From assembly GCF_035989285.1 (NCBI RefSeq), contig NZ_CP108513.1, positions 4,774,001-4,838,000 on the forward strand: a stretch of DNA of 64,000 nucleotides, written 5' to 3'. The stretch is from Streptomyces sp. NBC_01235. Its GTDB lineage: Bacteria; Actinomycetota; Actinomycetes; Streptomycetales; Streptomycetaceae. Under the pieces are notes generated by a model that was not told where the DNA came from, did no database searches, and worked only from the letters and a program-made list of their open reading frames with translations. Below, in pieces: positions 42,599 to 51,438 of the stretch; the first letter of the stretch is position 1; every line of letters starts with the position of its first letter. Made by a program: the position numbers and the translations under genes.

Positions 42599-43042
42599 AT
42601 GTTTCGTCTTGAGACAGAAGTCGACAGGACCCGACGCGATCTTCTCCGTTCCCGGCTCCTCGCCACCAACACCGAGGCCTCGCCGGCCCTGCGCGCCCTG
42701 CGCGGCACTCCCGCCGAGCGCGAGTCCCCGCTGCACATCTGGGCCACCGGCCCCGGGGGCGATCTCGCCGGCGGTCTGGTCGGCCACACCTGGACGACGT
42801 GGCTGCACGTCACCTACCTCTGGGTCGACGCCCCGCACCGCGGTACGGGCCTGGGCAGCCGTCTCCTCGCGGAGGCGGAACGCGTCGCCTCCGCGGAACG
42901 GGGCTGCGACCGCGTACGCCTGGAGACCTGGGACTTCCAGGCCCCGGAGTTCTACAGGCGGCAGGGCTACGAGGTGGTGTGCGTGATCGAGGACTACCCG
43001 CCGGGCATCACGGAGTTCACGCTGACGAAGCGACTGCGGTAG
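42599..43042 (+). CDS. GNAT-family N-acetyltransferase
   Basis: A 147-residue single-domain GNAT protein (start ATG MFRLETEVDR; ATG 42587 is an alternative). The acetyl-CoA pyrophosphate loop is VTYLWVDAPHRGTGLGSRLLAEAERVA, motif B is RVRLETWDFQAPEFYRRQGYEVV, and the end ITEFTLTKRL is standard. These features place it in the branch that includes small amino-group acetyltransferases; the substrate is unknown. It is convergent with galK. Confidence 0.85.
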   Translation: MFRLETEVDRTRRDLLRSRLLATNTEASPALRALRGTPAERESPLHIWATGPGGDLAGGLVGHTWTTWLHVTYLWVDAPHRGTGLGSRLLAEAERVASAERGCDRVRLETWDFQAPEFYRRQGYEVVCVIEDYPPGITEFTLTKRLR

Positions 43043-43043
43043 G

Positions 43044-43110
43044 CCGTACCGATGTGCGGGCCGGGCGCCCCGGGGAAACCGTCAGCCCCGCACATCCGTA
43101 CGGGGCTGAC
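43044..43110. terminator. Complex hairpin terminator between GNAT gene and galK
   Basis: Two alternative stems share bases. A 17-bp stem with one mismatch pairs 43044-43060 with 43087-43103. A perfect 10-bp stem pairs GTCAGCCCCG (43081-43090) with CGGGGCTGAC (43101-43110). Either can end transcription from the convergent genes. Confidence 0.75.
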
Positions 43111-43140
43111 GAGAAGGCCGGACAGGACCGGGAGGAAAGC

Positions 43141-44298
43141 TCAGCTCACCCGCCGCGCCCCTGCCGCGGGCACCGCCTCGAACACTCTCGGCGCCTTGAA
43201 GTCCGCGGCGGCGAAGGCCTCTTCGACGGCCTTGGCGAGGGTCTCGACGTCGCTCGCCTCGGCCAGGACGATCGCCGATCCGCCGAAGCCGCCGCCGGTC
43301 ATCCGCGCGCCGAGCGCGCCGTGCGCGAGGGCGGTGTCGACGACGAGGTCCAGCTCGGGGCAGGAGACCCGGAAGTCGTCCCGCAGGGAGGCGTGGCCCG
43401 CCGTCAGGACCGGGCCGACGGCGCGGGTGTCGCCGCCCGACTCCAGCAGGGCCACGACCTGCTCCACACGCTGGTCCTCGGTCACCACGTGACGGACCAG
43501 GCGGCGGACCTCCTCCTCGTCGCCGAGACGGGCCAGGGCCGCGTCCAGGTCGGCGTAGGGAATGTCCCGCAGGGCGGCGACACCGAGCAGCGCGGCGCCC
43601 TTCTCGCAGCCCGCGCGGCGCTTGCCGTACTCGCCGCCGCTGTGGGCGTGCGTGACCTGCGTGTCGACCACCAGCAGGCGCAGTCCCTCGGCGGCCAGGT
43701 CGAGGGGGATCTGCTTCTGGGAGAGGTCGCGGGTGTCGAGGAACAGCGCGTGGCCGGCCTCGCAGCACGCGGACGCCGTCTGGTCCATGATGCCGGTGGG
43801 CGCGCCGACGTAGACGTTCTCGGCGCGCTGGCACAGGCGGGCCAGCTGCCAGCGCTGGAGCCCCAGCTCGTAGAGGTCGTTGAGCGCGAGGGCCACGACG
43901 ACCTCCAGGGCCGCCGACGAGGACAGGCCCGCGCCCGAAGGAACCGTCGAGGACAGGTGGATGTCGGCGCCGGTGACCGGGTGGCCGGCCTCGCGCAGGG
44001 CCCAGACGACACCGGCCGGGTACGCCGTCCAGTCGTGGTCGGACTCGGGCGTCAGGTCGTCCAGGCGGAGCTCGGCGACCCCGCTGTCGAGGTCGGCGGA
44101 GTGCAGCCGCAGGACGCCGTCCTCACGCCGCGAGACCGCCGCGACGGCGATGTGCGGCAGCGCGAAGGGCATCACGAAGCCGTCGTTGTAGTCGGTGTGC
44201 TCACCGATGAGGTTGACGCGGCCGGGCGCCGCCCAGACGCCCTCGGGCTCGGCGCCGTACAGCCGGACGAACCCCTCGCGCACTTCCTGTGCCCCCAC
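43141..44298 (-). CDS. galK: Galactokinase
   Basis: A 385-residue GHMP kinase that phosphorylates galactose to galactose 1-phosphate. The GTG start follows GGGAGC and begins directly after the galE stop. The galactokinase signature GRVNLIGEHTDYNDGFVMP is at residues 26-44. The ATP-binding motif STVPSGAGLSSSAALEV and motif 3 GARMTGGGFGGSAIVL are intact. It is the last gene of the galT-galE-galK operon of the Leloir pathway. Confidence 0.97.
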   Translation of the reverse strand: MGAQEVREGFVRLYGAEPEGVWAAPGRVNLIGEHTDYNDGFVMPFALPHIAVAAVSRREDGVLRLHSADLDSGVAELRLDDLTPESDHDWTAYPAGVVWALREAGHPVTGADIHLSSTVPSGAGLSSSAALEVVVALALNDLYELGLQRWQLARLCQRAENVYVGAPTGIMDQTASACCEAGHALFLDTRDLSQKQIPLDLAAEGLRLLVVDTQVTHAHSGGEYGKRRAGCEKGAALLGVAALRDIPYADLDAALARLGDEEEVRRLVRHVVTEDQRVEQVVALLESGGDTRAVGPVLTAGHASLRDDFRVSCPELDLVVDTALAHGALGARMTGGGFGGSAIVLAEASDVETLAKAVEEAFAAADFKAPRVFEAVPAAGARRVS

Positions 44299-45276
44299 TT
44301 ACTGCTCCCTTGCGCTGCTTGCGATGTGCTGCGCGAACTCCCACGCGTCCGCGACGATACCCGCGAGATCCGCGCGGGACGGGTTCCAGCCCAGCTGCTC
44401 GCGGGCGGTGGCCGCCGAGGCGACCAGGACGGCCGGGTCCCCGCCGCGGCGGGGGGCCATGACCTCGGGGATCGGGTGCCCGGTGACCTGACGGACGGTC
44501 TCGATGACCTCGCGGACGGAGAAGCCGTTGCCGTTGCCGAGGTTGCAGATGAGGTGCTCGCCGGGCCTCGCGGCGGCGACGGCGAGGAGGTGGGCCTCGG
44601 CGAGGTCGGCGACGTGGATGTAGTCGCGGACGCAGGTGCCGTCGGGGGTCGGGTAGTCGTCGCCGAAGACGGAGATGGCCTCGCGGCGGCCCTGCGCGAC
44701 CTGGAGGACGAGCGGGATGAGGTGCGACTCGGGGTCGTGTCGCTCGCCCTGCGCGCCGTACGCGCCGGCCACGTTGAAGTACCGGAGGGAGACGGCACCG
44801 AGCCCGTGGGCGGCGGCCTCGCCGGTGATCATGTGGTCGACGGCGAGCTTGGAGGCGCCGTAGGGGGAGGTCGGTGCGGTGGGGTCGGTCTCGGTGATCG
44901 GGGTGCTGACGGGCTCGCCGTAGGTGGCGGCGGTGGAGGAGAAGACGAGCTTGCGCACGCCCGCCTCGCGCATGGCGCCGAGCAGGGCCATGGTGCCGCC
45001 GACGTTGTTGTCCCAGTACTTCTCGGGCTTGACGACGGACTCGCCGACCTGCGAGAACGCGGCGAAGTGCAGGACGGCGTCGAAGGAGGCGTCGAGCCAC
45101 TTGCCGGCCTCGCGGATGTCGCCCTCGATGAAGGAGGCACCCGCCGGGACGCCCTCGCGGAAGCCGGTGGAGAGGTTGTCGAGGACGACGACCTCGTGGC
45201 CGGCCTCCAGCAGGTGCTGGGCGACCACGCTGCCGACGTACCCCGCGCCGCCGGTGACCAGGTACTTCCCGCTCAT
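44299..45276 (-). CDS. galE: UDP-glucose 4-epimerase
   Basis: A 325-residue extended-SDR enzyme interconverting UDP-galactose and UDP-glucose. The NAD-binding TGGAGYVGS begins at residue 8. The Ser in [12 protein letters not shown] and the catalytic Tyr/Lys in [13 protein letters not shown] are present, as is RYFNVAGA. The C-terminal substrate region [21 protein letters not shown] is typical. It is translationally coupled to galT (ATGA overlap) and abuts galK. Confidence 0.97.
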   Translation of the reverse strand: MSGKYLVTGGAGYVGSVVAQHLLEAGHEVVVLDNLSTGFREGVPAGASFIEGDIREAGKWLDASFDAVLHFAAFSQVGESVVKPEKYWDNNVGGTMALLGAMREAGVRKLVFSSTAATYGEPVSTPITETDPTAPTSPYGASKLAVDHMITGEAAAHGLGAVSLRYFNVAGAYGAQGERHDPESHLIPLVLQVAQGRREAISVFGDDYPTPDGTCVRDYIHVADLAEAHLLAVAAARPGEHLICNLGNGNGFSVREVIETVRQVTGHPIPEVMAPRRGGDPAVLVASAATAREQLGWNPSRADLAGIVADAWEFAQHIASSAREQ

Positions 45277-46334
45277 GAACTCGCTACCTCTCGCAGTCGC
45301 TGTGCCGCGGCCTCCGGGCTGATGTCGTTGATGAACACGTTCATGCCGGATTCGGAGCCCGCGAGGAACTTCAGCTTGCCGGAAGTGCGGCGGATGGTGA
45401 AAAGCTCGAGGTGGAGCCCGAAGTCGTCCCGATTGACGCCCTCGAACTCCTCCAGCGCGCCGAACGGCGCCTGGTGCCAGGCGGCGATGTACGGCGTGGA
45501 CGGTTCACCTTCACCGAAGATCCGGTCGAAGCGCCTCAACAGTTCCAGATACACCTTGGGGAACTCTGTGCGCGCGTCCTCGTCGAGGCCGAGCAGGTCG
45601 GGAACCCGGCGCTTGGGGTAGAGGTGCACCTCGTACGGCCAGTGGGCGGCGTACGGCACGAACGCGACCCAGTGCTCACCCTCCAGGACGACCCGCTCGT
45701 CGGCGAGTTCACGCTCGAGGACGGCGTCGAAGAGGTTCCCCCCGCCGGTGGCCTCCTTGTGCGCGGCGACCGAACGCAACATCAGCGCGGTGCGGGGCGT
45801 GGTGAAGGGGTAGGCGTAGATCTGCCCGTGCGGGTGGCCCAGAGTCACACCGATCTCGGCGCCGCGGTTCTCGAAGCAGAACACCTGTTCCACGGAGGGC
45901 AGATGCGACAGCTCGGACGTCCGGTCCGTCCACGCGTCGAGGACGAGCCGTGCCTGCTCCTCGGTGAGGTCGGCGAAGGACGCGTTGTGGTCGGAGGTGA
46001 AGCAGACCACCTCGCAGCGCCCGGAGTCGCCGGCCAGGGAGGGGAAACGGTTCTCGAAGACGACGACGTCGTACGACGAGTCCGGGATCTCGCTCAGCCG
46101 GTCGCCCTGCGAGGGGCAGAGCGGGCACTCGTCGGCCGGCGGGTGGTACGTACGCCCCTGCCGGTGCGAGGCCACGGCGATGGAATCGCCGAGCAGCGGG
46201 TCCCGCCGCACCTCCGAAGTGGTGACCGTGCGGTCCAGCGGCCGCTTGTCCACCGCGTCGCGCACCGAGTCGTCCCGCTGGTCGTAGTAGATCAGCTCAC
46301 GACCGTCGGCCAAGCGGGTCGAGGTCTTCTTCAC
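45273..46334 (-). CDS. galT: Galactose-1-phosphate uridylyltransferase
   Basis: A 353-residue HIT-superfamily enzyme exchanging UMP between UDP-glucose and galactose 1-phosphate. The active-site HPHGQ is at residues 167-171 with the nucleophilic second His. The zinc ligands include Cys70 and Cys73 (ECPLCPS). NRFPSL and the C-terminal WHQAPFG are conserved. The start is GTG ([17 protein letters not shown]) after GGAG. It is first in the galTEK operon and divergent from the SSS transporter. Confidence 0.97.
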   Translation of the reverse strand: MKKTSTRLADGRELIYYDQRDDSVRDAVDKRPLDRTVTTSEVRRDPLLGDSIAVASHRQGRTYHPPADECPLCPSQGDRLSEIPDSSYDVVVFENRFPSLAGDSGRCEVVCFTSDHNASFADLTEEQARLVLDAWTDRTSELSHLPSVEQVFCFENRGAEIGVTLGHPHGQIYAYPFTTPRTALMLRSVAAHKEATGGGNLFDAVLERELADERVVLEGEHWVAFVPYAAHWPYEVHLYPKRRVPDLLGLDEDARTEFPKVYLELLRRFDRIFGEGEPSTPYIAAWHQAPFGALEEFEGVNRDDFGLHLELFTIRRTSGKLKFLAGSESGMNVFINDISPEAAAQRLREVASS

Positions 46335-46482
46335 CGCGACTCTCCATCCGTACCCCAGGCCCGCGGGCCTGGATCAGTACACCTAGCGAAGCTTCAAACA
46401 GAACTAAACACATAAAACCATAAACCCCCACGCGAGTCACCACCACAACCAAACAAAGAACACCAAGCGAAGCGAGCAGTGC
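46335..46482. promoter_or_regulatory. gal promoter region (divergent galTEK / symporter), unusually AT-rich
   Basis: In a very GC-rich window this 148-nt gap is AT-rich, especially 46383-46465, with runs such as AACTAAACACATAAAACC (+ strand) and few G residues. On the minus strand this becomes T-rich with repeated GTTTTATG/GTTTAG-like words. By position it is the equivalent of the S. lividans/S. coelicolor galP1 galactose-induced promoter. AGCGAAG occurs twice (46385, 46470). I do not assign exact -10 and -35 boxes. Confidence 0.6.
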
Positions 46483-48174
46483 ATGCGAACCCCCACACAT
46501 CTGGCGGCAGAGCTGGCGGCAGAGCTACGGCTCCCCACGAACTGGCTCGACTACACGATCCTCGGCATCTACTTCGCCGTGGTCCTGGGCATCGGCTTCG
46601 CCGCCCGGCGCTCGGTGAAGACCAGTCTCGACTTCTTCCTCTCCGGCCGGTCCCTGCCCGCCTGGATCACGGGCCTGGCGTTCATCTCGGCCAACCTGGC
46701 CGCCACCGAGATCCTGGGCATGGCCGCGAACAGCGCGCAGTACGGGGCGTACACCGTCCACTGGTACTGGATCGGCGCGATCCCGGCGATGGTGTTCCTG
46801 GGCCTGGTGATGATGCCGTTCTACTACGGCAGCAAGGTCCGCTCGGTCCCCGAGTTCCTTCTCCTGCGCTTCGACAAGTGGGCGCACCTGCTGAGCTCGG
46901 CCCTGTTCGCCTTCGCCGCGATCCTCATCGCCGGGGTGAACCTGTACGCGCTGGCGATCGTCGTCGAGGCGCTGCTGGGCTGGCCGCAGTGGGTGGCGAT
47001 CGTGGTGGCGGGCTTCTTCGTCCTGGCGTACATCACGCTGGGCGGCCTGTCCTCGGCGATCTACAACGAGGTGCTCCAGTTCTTCGTGATCCTGGCGGCC
47101 CTCATCCCGCTGTCGGTGCTGGGCCTGAAGAAGGTGGGCGGCTGGGGCGGCCTGACCGACAAGCTGACCGCGAGCCACGGCGACAACTTCGTCACCGCGT
47201 GGGGCGGCACGGGCATCGGCAGCGCGAACCCGCTGGGCGCGAACTGGCTGACGATCGTGCTGGGGCTCGGGTTCGTCCTGTCCTTCGGCTACTGGACGAC
47301 GAACTTCGCGGAGGTCCAGCGGGCCCTGTCGGCGAAGAACCTGTCGGCGGCCCAGCGCACGCCGCTGATCGCCGCGTACCCGAAGATCTTCATCGTGTTC
47401 CTGGTGATGATCCCGGGCCTGGTGGCGGCGGTCCTGGTCCCGAAGATCGGCACGGCGGACTCCGACCTCCAGTACAACGACGCGATCCCGTACCTCATGC
47501 AGGAGCTGCTGCCGAACGGTGTGCTGGGCATCGCGGTGACGGGCCTGCTGGCGGCGTTCATGGCGGGCATGGCGGCGAACGTGTCGTCGTTCAACACGGT
47601 GTTCACGAACGACATCTGGGCGAGGTACGTGGTGCGGGGGCGCCAGGACGCGTACTACGTCCGTTTCGGCCGCCTGATCACGGCGATCGGTGTGGCGGCG
47701 TCGGTGGGCACGGCGTTCCTGGCCTCGTCCTTCTCGAACATCATGAGCTACCTGCAGACGCTGTTCAGCTTCTTCAACGTGCCGATGTTCGTCGTCTTCA
47801 TCGTCGGCATGTTCTGGAAGCGGGCGTCGATGAAGTCGGGCTTCTGGGGCCTGCTGGCGGGCACGACGGCGGCGATGGTCAACTACTTCGTCCTCTACAA
47901 GCAGGACGTCATCGGCATCCCCACCGACCAGGGCGCGAACTTCGTCTCCGCGATCGCGGGCTTCGTGGCGGGCGCGGTGGTGATGGTGGCGGTGTCGCTG
48001 TTCACGGCCCCGAAGCCGGACGAGGAGCTCCAGGGCCTGGTCTACGGCACCGTCTCCCCCGGCATGGCCGAGCCGCCGGCGGCGGGCGACGACGCGTGGT
48101 ACCGGCGGCCCGCCCTGCTGGGCTGGGGCGCGGTGATCCTGGCGGCGGCCTGCTACATCCCGTTCTCGTTCTGA
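46483..48174 (+). CDS. SSS-family sugar symporter (likely galactose/glucose)
   Basis: A 563-residue permease with about 14 helices. The SSS/SGLT features are LSGRSLPAWITGLAFISANLAATEILGMAANSAQYG (helix 1 with the sodium-site region), then SVPEFLLLRFD, and NDIWARYV, matching sodium/glucose-galactose type carriers more than the acetate type at 17833. Its gene is divergent from galTEK and probably shares its inducible promoter region, so galactose or a galactoside is the likely substrate. The start is ATG (MRTPTHLAAE); the ribosome site AGCGAAGCGAG is weak. The first 20 residues are poorly conserved. Confidence 0.9.
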   Translation: MRTPTHLAAELAAELRLPTNWLDYTILGIYFAVVLGIGFAARRSVKTSLDFFLSGRSLPAWITGLAFISANLAATEILGMAANSAQYGAYTVHWYWIGAIPAMVFLGLVMMPFYYGSKVRSVPEFLLLRFDKWAHLLSSALFAFAAILIAGVNLYALAIVVEALLGWPQWVAIVVAGFFVLAYITLGGLSSAIYNEVLQFFVILAALIPLSVLGLKKVGGWGGLTDKLTASHGDNFVTAWGGTGIGSANPLGANWLTIVLGLGFVLSFGYWTTNFAEVQRALSAKNLSAAQRTPLIAAYPKIFIVFLVMIPGLVAAVLVPKIGTADSDLQYNDAIPYLMQELLPNGVLGIAVTGLLAAFMAGMAANVSSFNTVFTNDIWARYVVRGRQDAYYVRFGRLITAIGVAASVGTAFLASSFSNIMSYLQTLFSFFNVPMFVVFIVGMFWKRASMKSGFWGLLAGTTAAMVNYFVLYKQDVIGIPTDQGANFVSAIAGFVAGAVVMVAVSLFTAPKPDEELQGLVYGTVSPGMAEPPAAGDDAWYRRPALLGWGAVILAAACYIPFSF

Positions 48175-48210
48175 GCCCGCTCACGACTACTGCGGGAGAA
48201 TGGAAGGACC

Positions 48211-48591
48211 ATGTCCGAGCAGCACGAACCGTCCGAGCGCGCCGAGGCAGCCGAGCGGCTGCGGCGGGCGGGGTACTCCGAGGCCGACGTCCAGCGAGAG
48301 GTCACGGAACTCGAGGAGAAGTCCACGACCGCGGCCCGCATCTTCGACCTGCGCCGCATCATCGGCGGCCTGTTCGTCGTCTACGGCGTGATCGTCACGA
48401 TCGCCGGCATCACGGACAGCGACGCGGAGATCGACAAGGCCCAGGGGATCAACATCAACCTGTGGACCGGGCTGGGGATGCTGGCACTGGGCGTCTTCTT
48501 CCTGGCCTGGCTGAAGTTGCGTCCCGCGGCGCCGGTCACCCCGACGCTGCCGCCGGAGGCGGTGGAGGGGGAGTCCCCTCGGGGCGAGTGA
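48211..48591 (+). CDS. Small two-helix membrane protein
   Basis: A 126-residue protein starting at ATG with GGAAGGA upstream. The N-terminus is charged and helical (ERAEAAERLRRAGYSEADVQREVTELEEKSTTAARIFDLR). Two TM helices follow (IIGGLFVVYGVIVTIAGI and WTGLGMLALGVFFLAWLKL), then a Pro/Glu-rich tail. I do not recognise a named family, though similar proteins are common in Streptomyces as hypothetical membrane proteins. It follows the symporter gene by 36 nt and may be cotranscribed with it. The partial IR at 48607-48641 may end the transcript. Confidence 0.72.
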   Translation: MSEQHEPSERAEAAERLRRAGYSEADVQREVTELEEKSTTAARIFDLRRIIGGLFVVYGVIVTIAGITDSDAEIDKAQGININLWTGLGMLALGVFFLAWLKLRPAAPVTPTLPPEAVEGESPRGE

Positions 48592-48662
48592 CCGTGCGGT
48601 GAGCGGCGGGGCCGGGTCGCCGGGGGGCGGGTCCGGCCCCGTAAGCCCGGGCAGCCGAGGGA

Positions 48663-49460
48663 TCAGCCGGTGGTCTCGTTGAGCTTCGCGGCGTAGCCCG
48701 CCATGTAGCCCGCCAGGTTGGGGTGGAAGACCGAGGACGCGTCGGTCAGGTCGTTGATCCACGGGTCGGAACCGCATGCCCCGTGGCCCTTGAACGTGTC
48801 GCGCATGTCGACGAAGAAGGCCGGCTCCTTGGCCGCCGCGGCCTTGGTGCCCTCGGCCAGCGCGTCGGCCAGCCCGTTCATGGCGGTGCGCTTGGCGGAG
48901 CTCAGGTCGATCACGGGGCAGGTCCCGGTCGAGGAGATCGTCTGCGGGTAGCCGAGGACGACGAACGCGGCGCCCGGAGCCTTGGCCTTGATGTCCTTGT
49001 ACAGGCCGGCGAGTTCCGTCACCAGCTGGTTCTTCGCGTAGTACGACATCCAGTCGGTGGCCGTCCTGCAGTAGCTGTCGCTCTTGGCGAGGCAGTCCTG
49101 GGCCACGGTGGCGAACTGGGCGTCGTTGCCGCCCACCGTGAGAGTGACCAGGTCGGTTTCGGCGCTCAGGGCGGACAGCTGGTTGCTGCGCACGTCCGCG
49201 ATGGTCGCCCCACTGCAGGAGACGTCCTTCAGCGTGAAGTCCGAGTGCGCGGCCGCCCACTGGGCCGGGTAGTTGATCGTGCTGCGCCTGCAGTCGCCGC
49301 TGGCGCTGTCGTAGTACCCGGCACCGACCCCGGACGTGTACGAATCCCCCAGAGCCACGTATTCCAGCTCCCCGGCCGCCTGGGCGGGCGTGCTCATCAT
49401 CCCGGCCATTCCGGCGAACGCCATCAGGCCGGTAACGACAGTGGACGTCAATTTACGCAT
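48663..49460 (-). CDS. Secreted SGNH-hydrolase lipase/esterase
   Basis: A 265-residue preprotein starting at ATG with GAAGGA upstream. The signal peptide ends near AQA-AGELE (residue ~29). The GDSx motif is GDSYTSGVGAG with Ser40. Block III is GGNDAQFA, and the Asp/His block is SVFHPNLAGY with His246. The pairs of cysteines (GDCRRS/SCSGA, DCLAK/YCRTA, GTCP/GACGS) match the three disulfides of the Streptomyces SCO7513/rimosus lipase group. The substrate is probably lipid or aryl esters outside the cell. Monocistronic. Confidence 0.93.
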   Translation of the reverse strand: MRKLTSTVVTGLMAFAGMAGMMSTPAQAAGELEYVALGDSYTSGVGAGYYDSASGDCRRSTINYPAQWAAAHSDFTLKDVSCSGATIADVRSNQLSALSAETDLVTLTVGGNDAQFATVAQDCLAKSDSYCRTATDWMSYYAKNQLVTELAGLYKDIKAKAPGAAFVVLGYPQTISSTGTCPVIDLSSAKRTAMNGLADALAEGTKAAAAKEPAFFVDMRDTFKGHGACGSDPWINDLTDASSVFHPNLAGYMAGYAAKLNETTG

Positions 49461-49680
49461 GAGTTCCTTCTGGTCATGAGCGAGGGATCGGGCGTGGAAC
49501 CTGAATCGACGTGGGGCGCGAGGATCGTACTGCGGTTCATCAGCCACGCCATTCGGGCCGTTCCGGGGTGAAGTGGCCCTGACCATTGGCGAATTGACTT
49601 CACCGCCCGCCTCGCCCCGCACAACCTGCCCCGGTTCCTGCCCCCTTGGGCCCACGGGCTGGTCCGCAGAGCAGGCGGAC

Positions 49681-50103
49681 TTACCCTGCGACCGCCAGTT
49701 CGCACCACACGAGCTTGCCCCGGTGGCCCATCCGGGAGAGCGGCTGCCAGTGCCAGAGGTCCGAGCAGGCCCGCACCAGGGCCATGCCCCGGCCGCTTTC
49801 GGCGTCGCCGAGTTCCTCCAGCCTGCTTGGCGGCTCCGGGGGTTCGGGGTCCGCGTCCCACGCGCCGATCTGAAGGACGCCGTCCCGGAAACGGAGGCGC
49901 AGGCAGGCGGGGCCCTTGGTGTGCAGGACGGTGTTGGACATCAACTCCGAGGCGAGGAGTTCGGCGGTGTCGAGGAGGCCACCGAGGCCGTGGAGGGTGA
50001 GGATCAGGCGGAGGGTGCGGCGGCAGACGGTGACGGCGCGGGGGTCGTGGGGGATGTACAGGGAGTACTCCCACGAGTCGGGGGTGGGGGCGGTTTCGAG
50101 CAT
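49681..50103 (-). CDS. RsbW/anti-sigma-factor-like ATP-binding protein (WhiJ locus type)
   Basis: A 140-residue HATPase_c-family protein starting at ATG (MLETAPTPDSW) with GGAGCTG upstream; the open frame upstream has no ribosome site. Conserved elements are the N-box LLASELMSNTVLH, then a degenerate G1 box IGAWDADPEPPEPP, and GRGMALVRACSDLWHWQP (G2 box). Proteins of this class bind sigma factors or act as kinases of anti-sigma antagonists; the Streptomyces family has many members near XRE/DUF397 pairs. It is divergent from just such a pair, which supports a role in a developmental or antibiotic regulatory module. No target is evident. Confidence 0.85.
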   Translation of the reverse strand: MLETAPTPDSWEYSLYIPHDPRAVTVCRRTLRLILTLHGLGGLLDTAELLASELMSNTVLHTKGPACLRLRFRDGVLQIGAWDADPEPPEPPSRLEELGDAESGRGMALVRACSDLWHWQPLSRMGHRGKLVWCELAVAG

Positions 50104-50296
50104 GGGGCAGCTCCAAGTGGGGGGTGGCGGGATTTCGCGCGCGGTGGCATGCCTCAGCCGTCCTGGCAGGACGGAGCGGTGCACTTCCGCAGCGTGTGCG
50201 ATGCGTCACCGACGGTAGGGTAGAAATTCATACCCCCGCAACCGCCTCCCGTAATCTGTCCCCCGAACGAGGAGTCCCAGAGAGGCAGTTATTCGG

Positions 50297-51148
50297 ATGA
50301 CCATGCGGAACCAGCCCACGGCACGTCAGGTCCGCCTGGGCTCCGAGCTGCGCAAACTGCGGGAAGCCGCGGGAAAACCCGCCAAGGAGGTGGCCGGGCT
50401 CCTCGGATCGAGTTCGGCGCACATGAGTCAGATCGAGGCCGGCAGTTCGGGCATCAGCGAGGAACGACTGCGTCGACTGGCAGCTCACTGCGCCTGCACG
50501 GACGGGGAATTGATCGAAGCGCTCGTGGCTATGGCAACCGAGCGCACCCGCGGTTGGTGGGACGAGTACCGCGGGGTCCTGCCCCAGGTGAACCTCGACG
50601 TGGCCGAGGCCGAGCACCACGCGACGTTCCTGCACGAGGTCGTCATCAACCGCGTCCCCGGACTCCTCCAAACCCCCGACTACGCCCGAGCGGTCTTCAA
50701 GTACATGCGTCCGGAGCTACCCGATAGCGAGCTTGCGCCGCGAGTCGAGTACCGGTTGAGGAGGCGCTCCATCATCGAGGGCGACGCTCCCACTCCGTAC
50801 GAGACGATCGTCCACGAGTTCGCCCTGCGCATCCGCGTGGCCGACCGTCCGGCCTGCCTCGCTCAACTCCGGTGGATTCTCGACCAGATCGAGCAGGGCC
50901 ACGTCACGGTCCGCGTAATCCCCACCGATCAGGACGGCTTCGCCGGTGCCGGAGCCTCGATGGTGTACGCGGGCGGCCCGGTGACCCGACTGGACACCGG
51001 CCTCCGGGACGCCCCCACCGGTGTCGTGTTCATTGATGCGGAACCGCAGTTGGAACGGCTCCGAACACTCCTTCGTAAAGTGGAGGACGCATCGCTGGAC
51101 CCGGTGGCGTCGCGGGACTTCATCCACCGCCTGACGAAGGAGCTGTGA
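50297..51148 (+). CDS. XRE-family regulator with DUF5753 (WhiJ/Scr1 type)
   Basis: A 283-residue protein. The N-terminal HTH is LGSELRKLREAAGKPAKEVAGLLGSSSAHMSQIEAGSSGISEERLRRLA (residues ~15-60). The C-terminal DUF5753 domain has WWDEYRGVLPQVNLDVAEAEHHATFLHEVVINRVPGLLQTPDYARAVF and VIPTDQDGFAGAGASMVY. WhiJ-like proteins bind DNA and pair with small DUF397 proteins, and the pairs control differentiation and antibiotic production. The ATG start at 50297 has no strong ribosome site; ATG 50303 is an alternative. The stop is followed directly by the DUF397 gene. Confidence 0.9.
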   Translation: MTMRNQPTARQVRLGSELRKLREAAGKPAKEVAGLLGSSSAHMSQIEAGSSGISEERLRRLAAHCACTDGELIEALVAMATERTRGWWDEYRGVLPQVNLDVAEAEHHATFLHEVVINRVPGLLQTPDYARAVFKYMRPELPDSELAPRVEYRLRRRSIIEGDAPTPYETIVHEFALRIRVADRPACLAQLRWILDQIEQGHVTVRVIPTDQDGFAGAGASMVYAGGPVTRLDTGLRDAPTGVVFIDAEPQLERLRTLLRKVEDASLDPVASRDFIHRLTKEL

Positions 51149-51156
51149 GGCACCCC

Positions 51157-51438
51157 ATGAACCACACCCTGCGCTGGCAGAAGTCGACGTTCTCCGACGG
51201 CGGCGAAGGAGACACCTGCGTCGAACTCGCCGCGTCCTGGCAGAAGTCCACGTTCTCCGGCGGCGCCGAGGGTAACGCCTGCGTCGAACTAGCCGCCTCC
51301 CCCACCACCCTCCACCTCCGCGAGAGCGACACCCCGGCTACCGCCCTCACCACCACCCCCGTCGCCCTCGCCCACCTCCTGGCAGGCATACGCGCCGGAC
51401 TCGCACCTCAGCGGACGACGTCGAAGACGTTCTTCTGA
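51157..51438 (+). CDS. Tandem DUF397 protein (partner of XRE regulator)
   Basis: A 93-residue protein; the ATG at 51157 is preferred (GAGG 6 nt upstream) but GTG 51145 overlaps the XRE stop and is possible. It contains two copies of the DUF397 core: WQKSTFSDGGEGDTCVELAA and WQKSTFSGGAEGNACVELAA, separated by only a few residues. This is an internal duplication, since most DUF397 proteins have one. A C-terminal part (HLRESDTPATALTTTPVALAHLLAGIRAG) completes the second copy. It probably binds the adjacent XRE protein and antagonises or modulates it. Its last 31 nt overlap the convergent dihydrofolate reductase-family gene. Confidence 0.88.
   Translation: MNHTLRWQKSTFSDGGEGDTCVELAASWQKSTFSGGAEGNACVELAASPTTLHLRESDTPATALTTTPVALAHLLAGIRAGLAPQRTTSKTFF

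Noticed and set aside
42799..45621. 940-codon open frame on the + strand across galK and galE
   Set aside because: Antisense shadow of the gal operon. The real genes on the other strand have complete catalytic motifs and ribosome sites.
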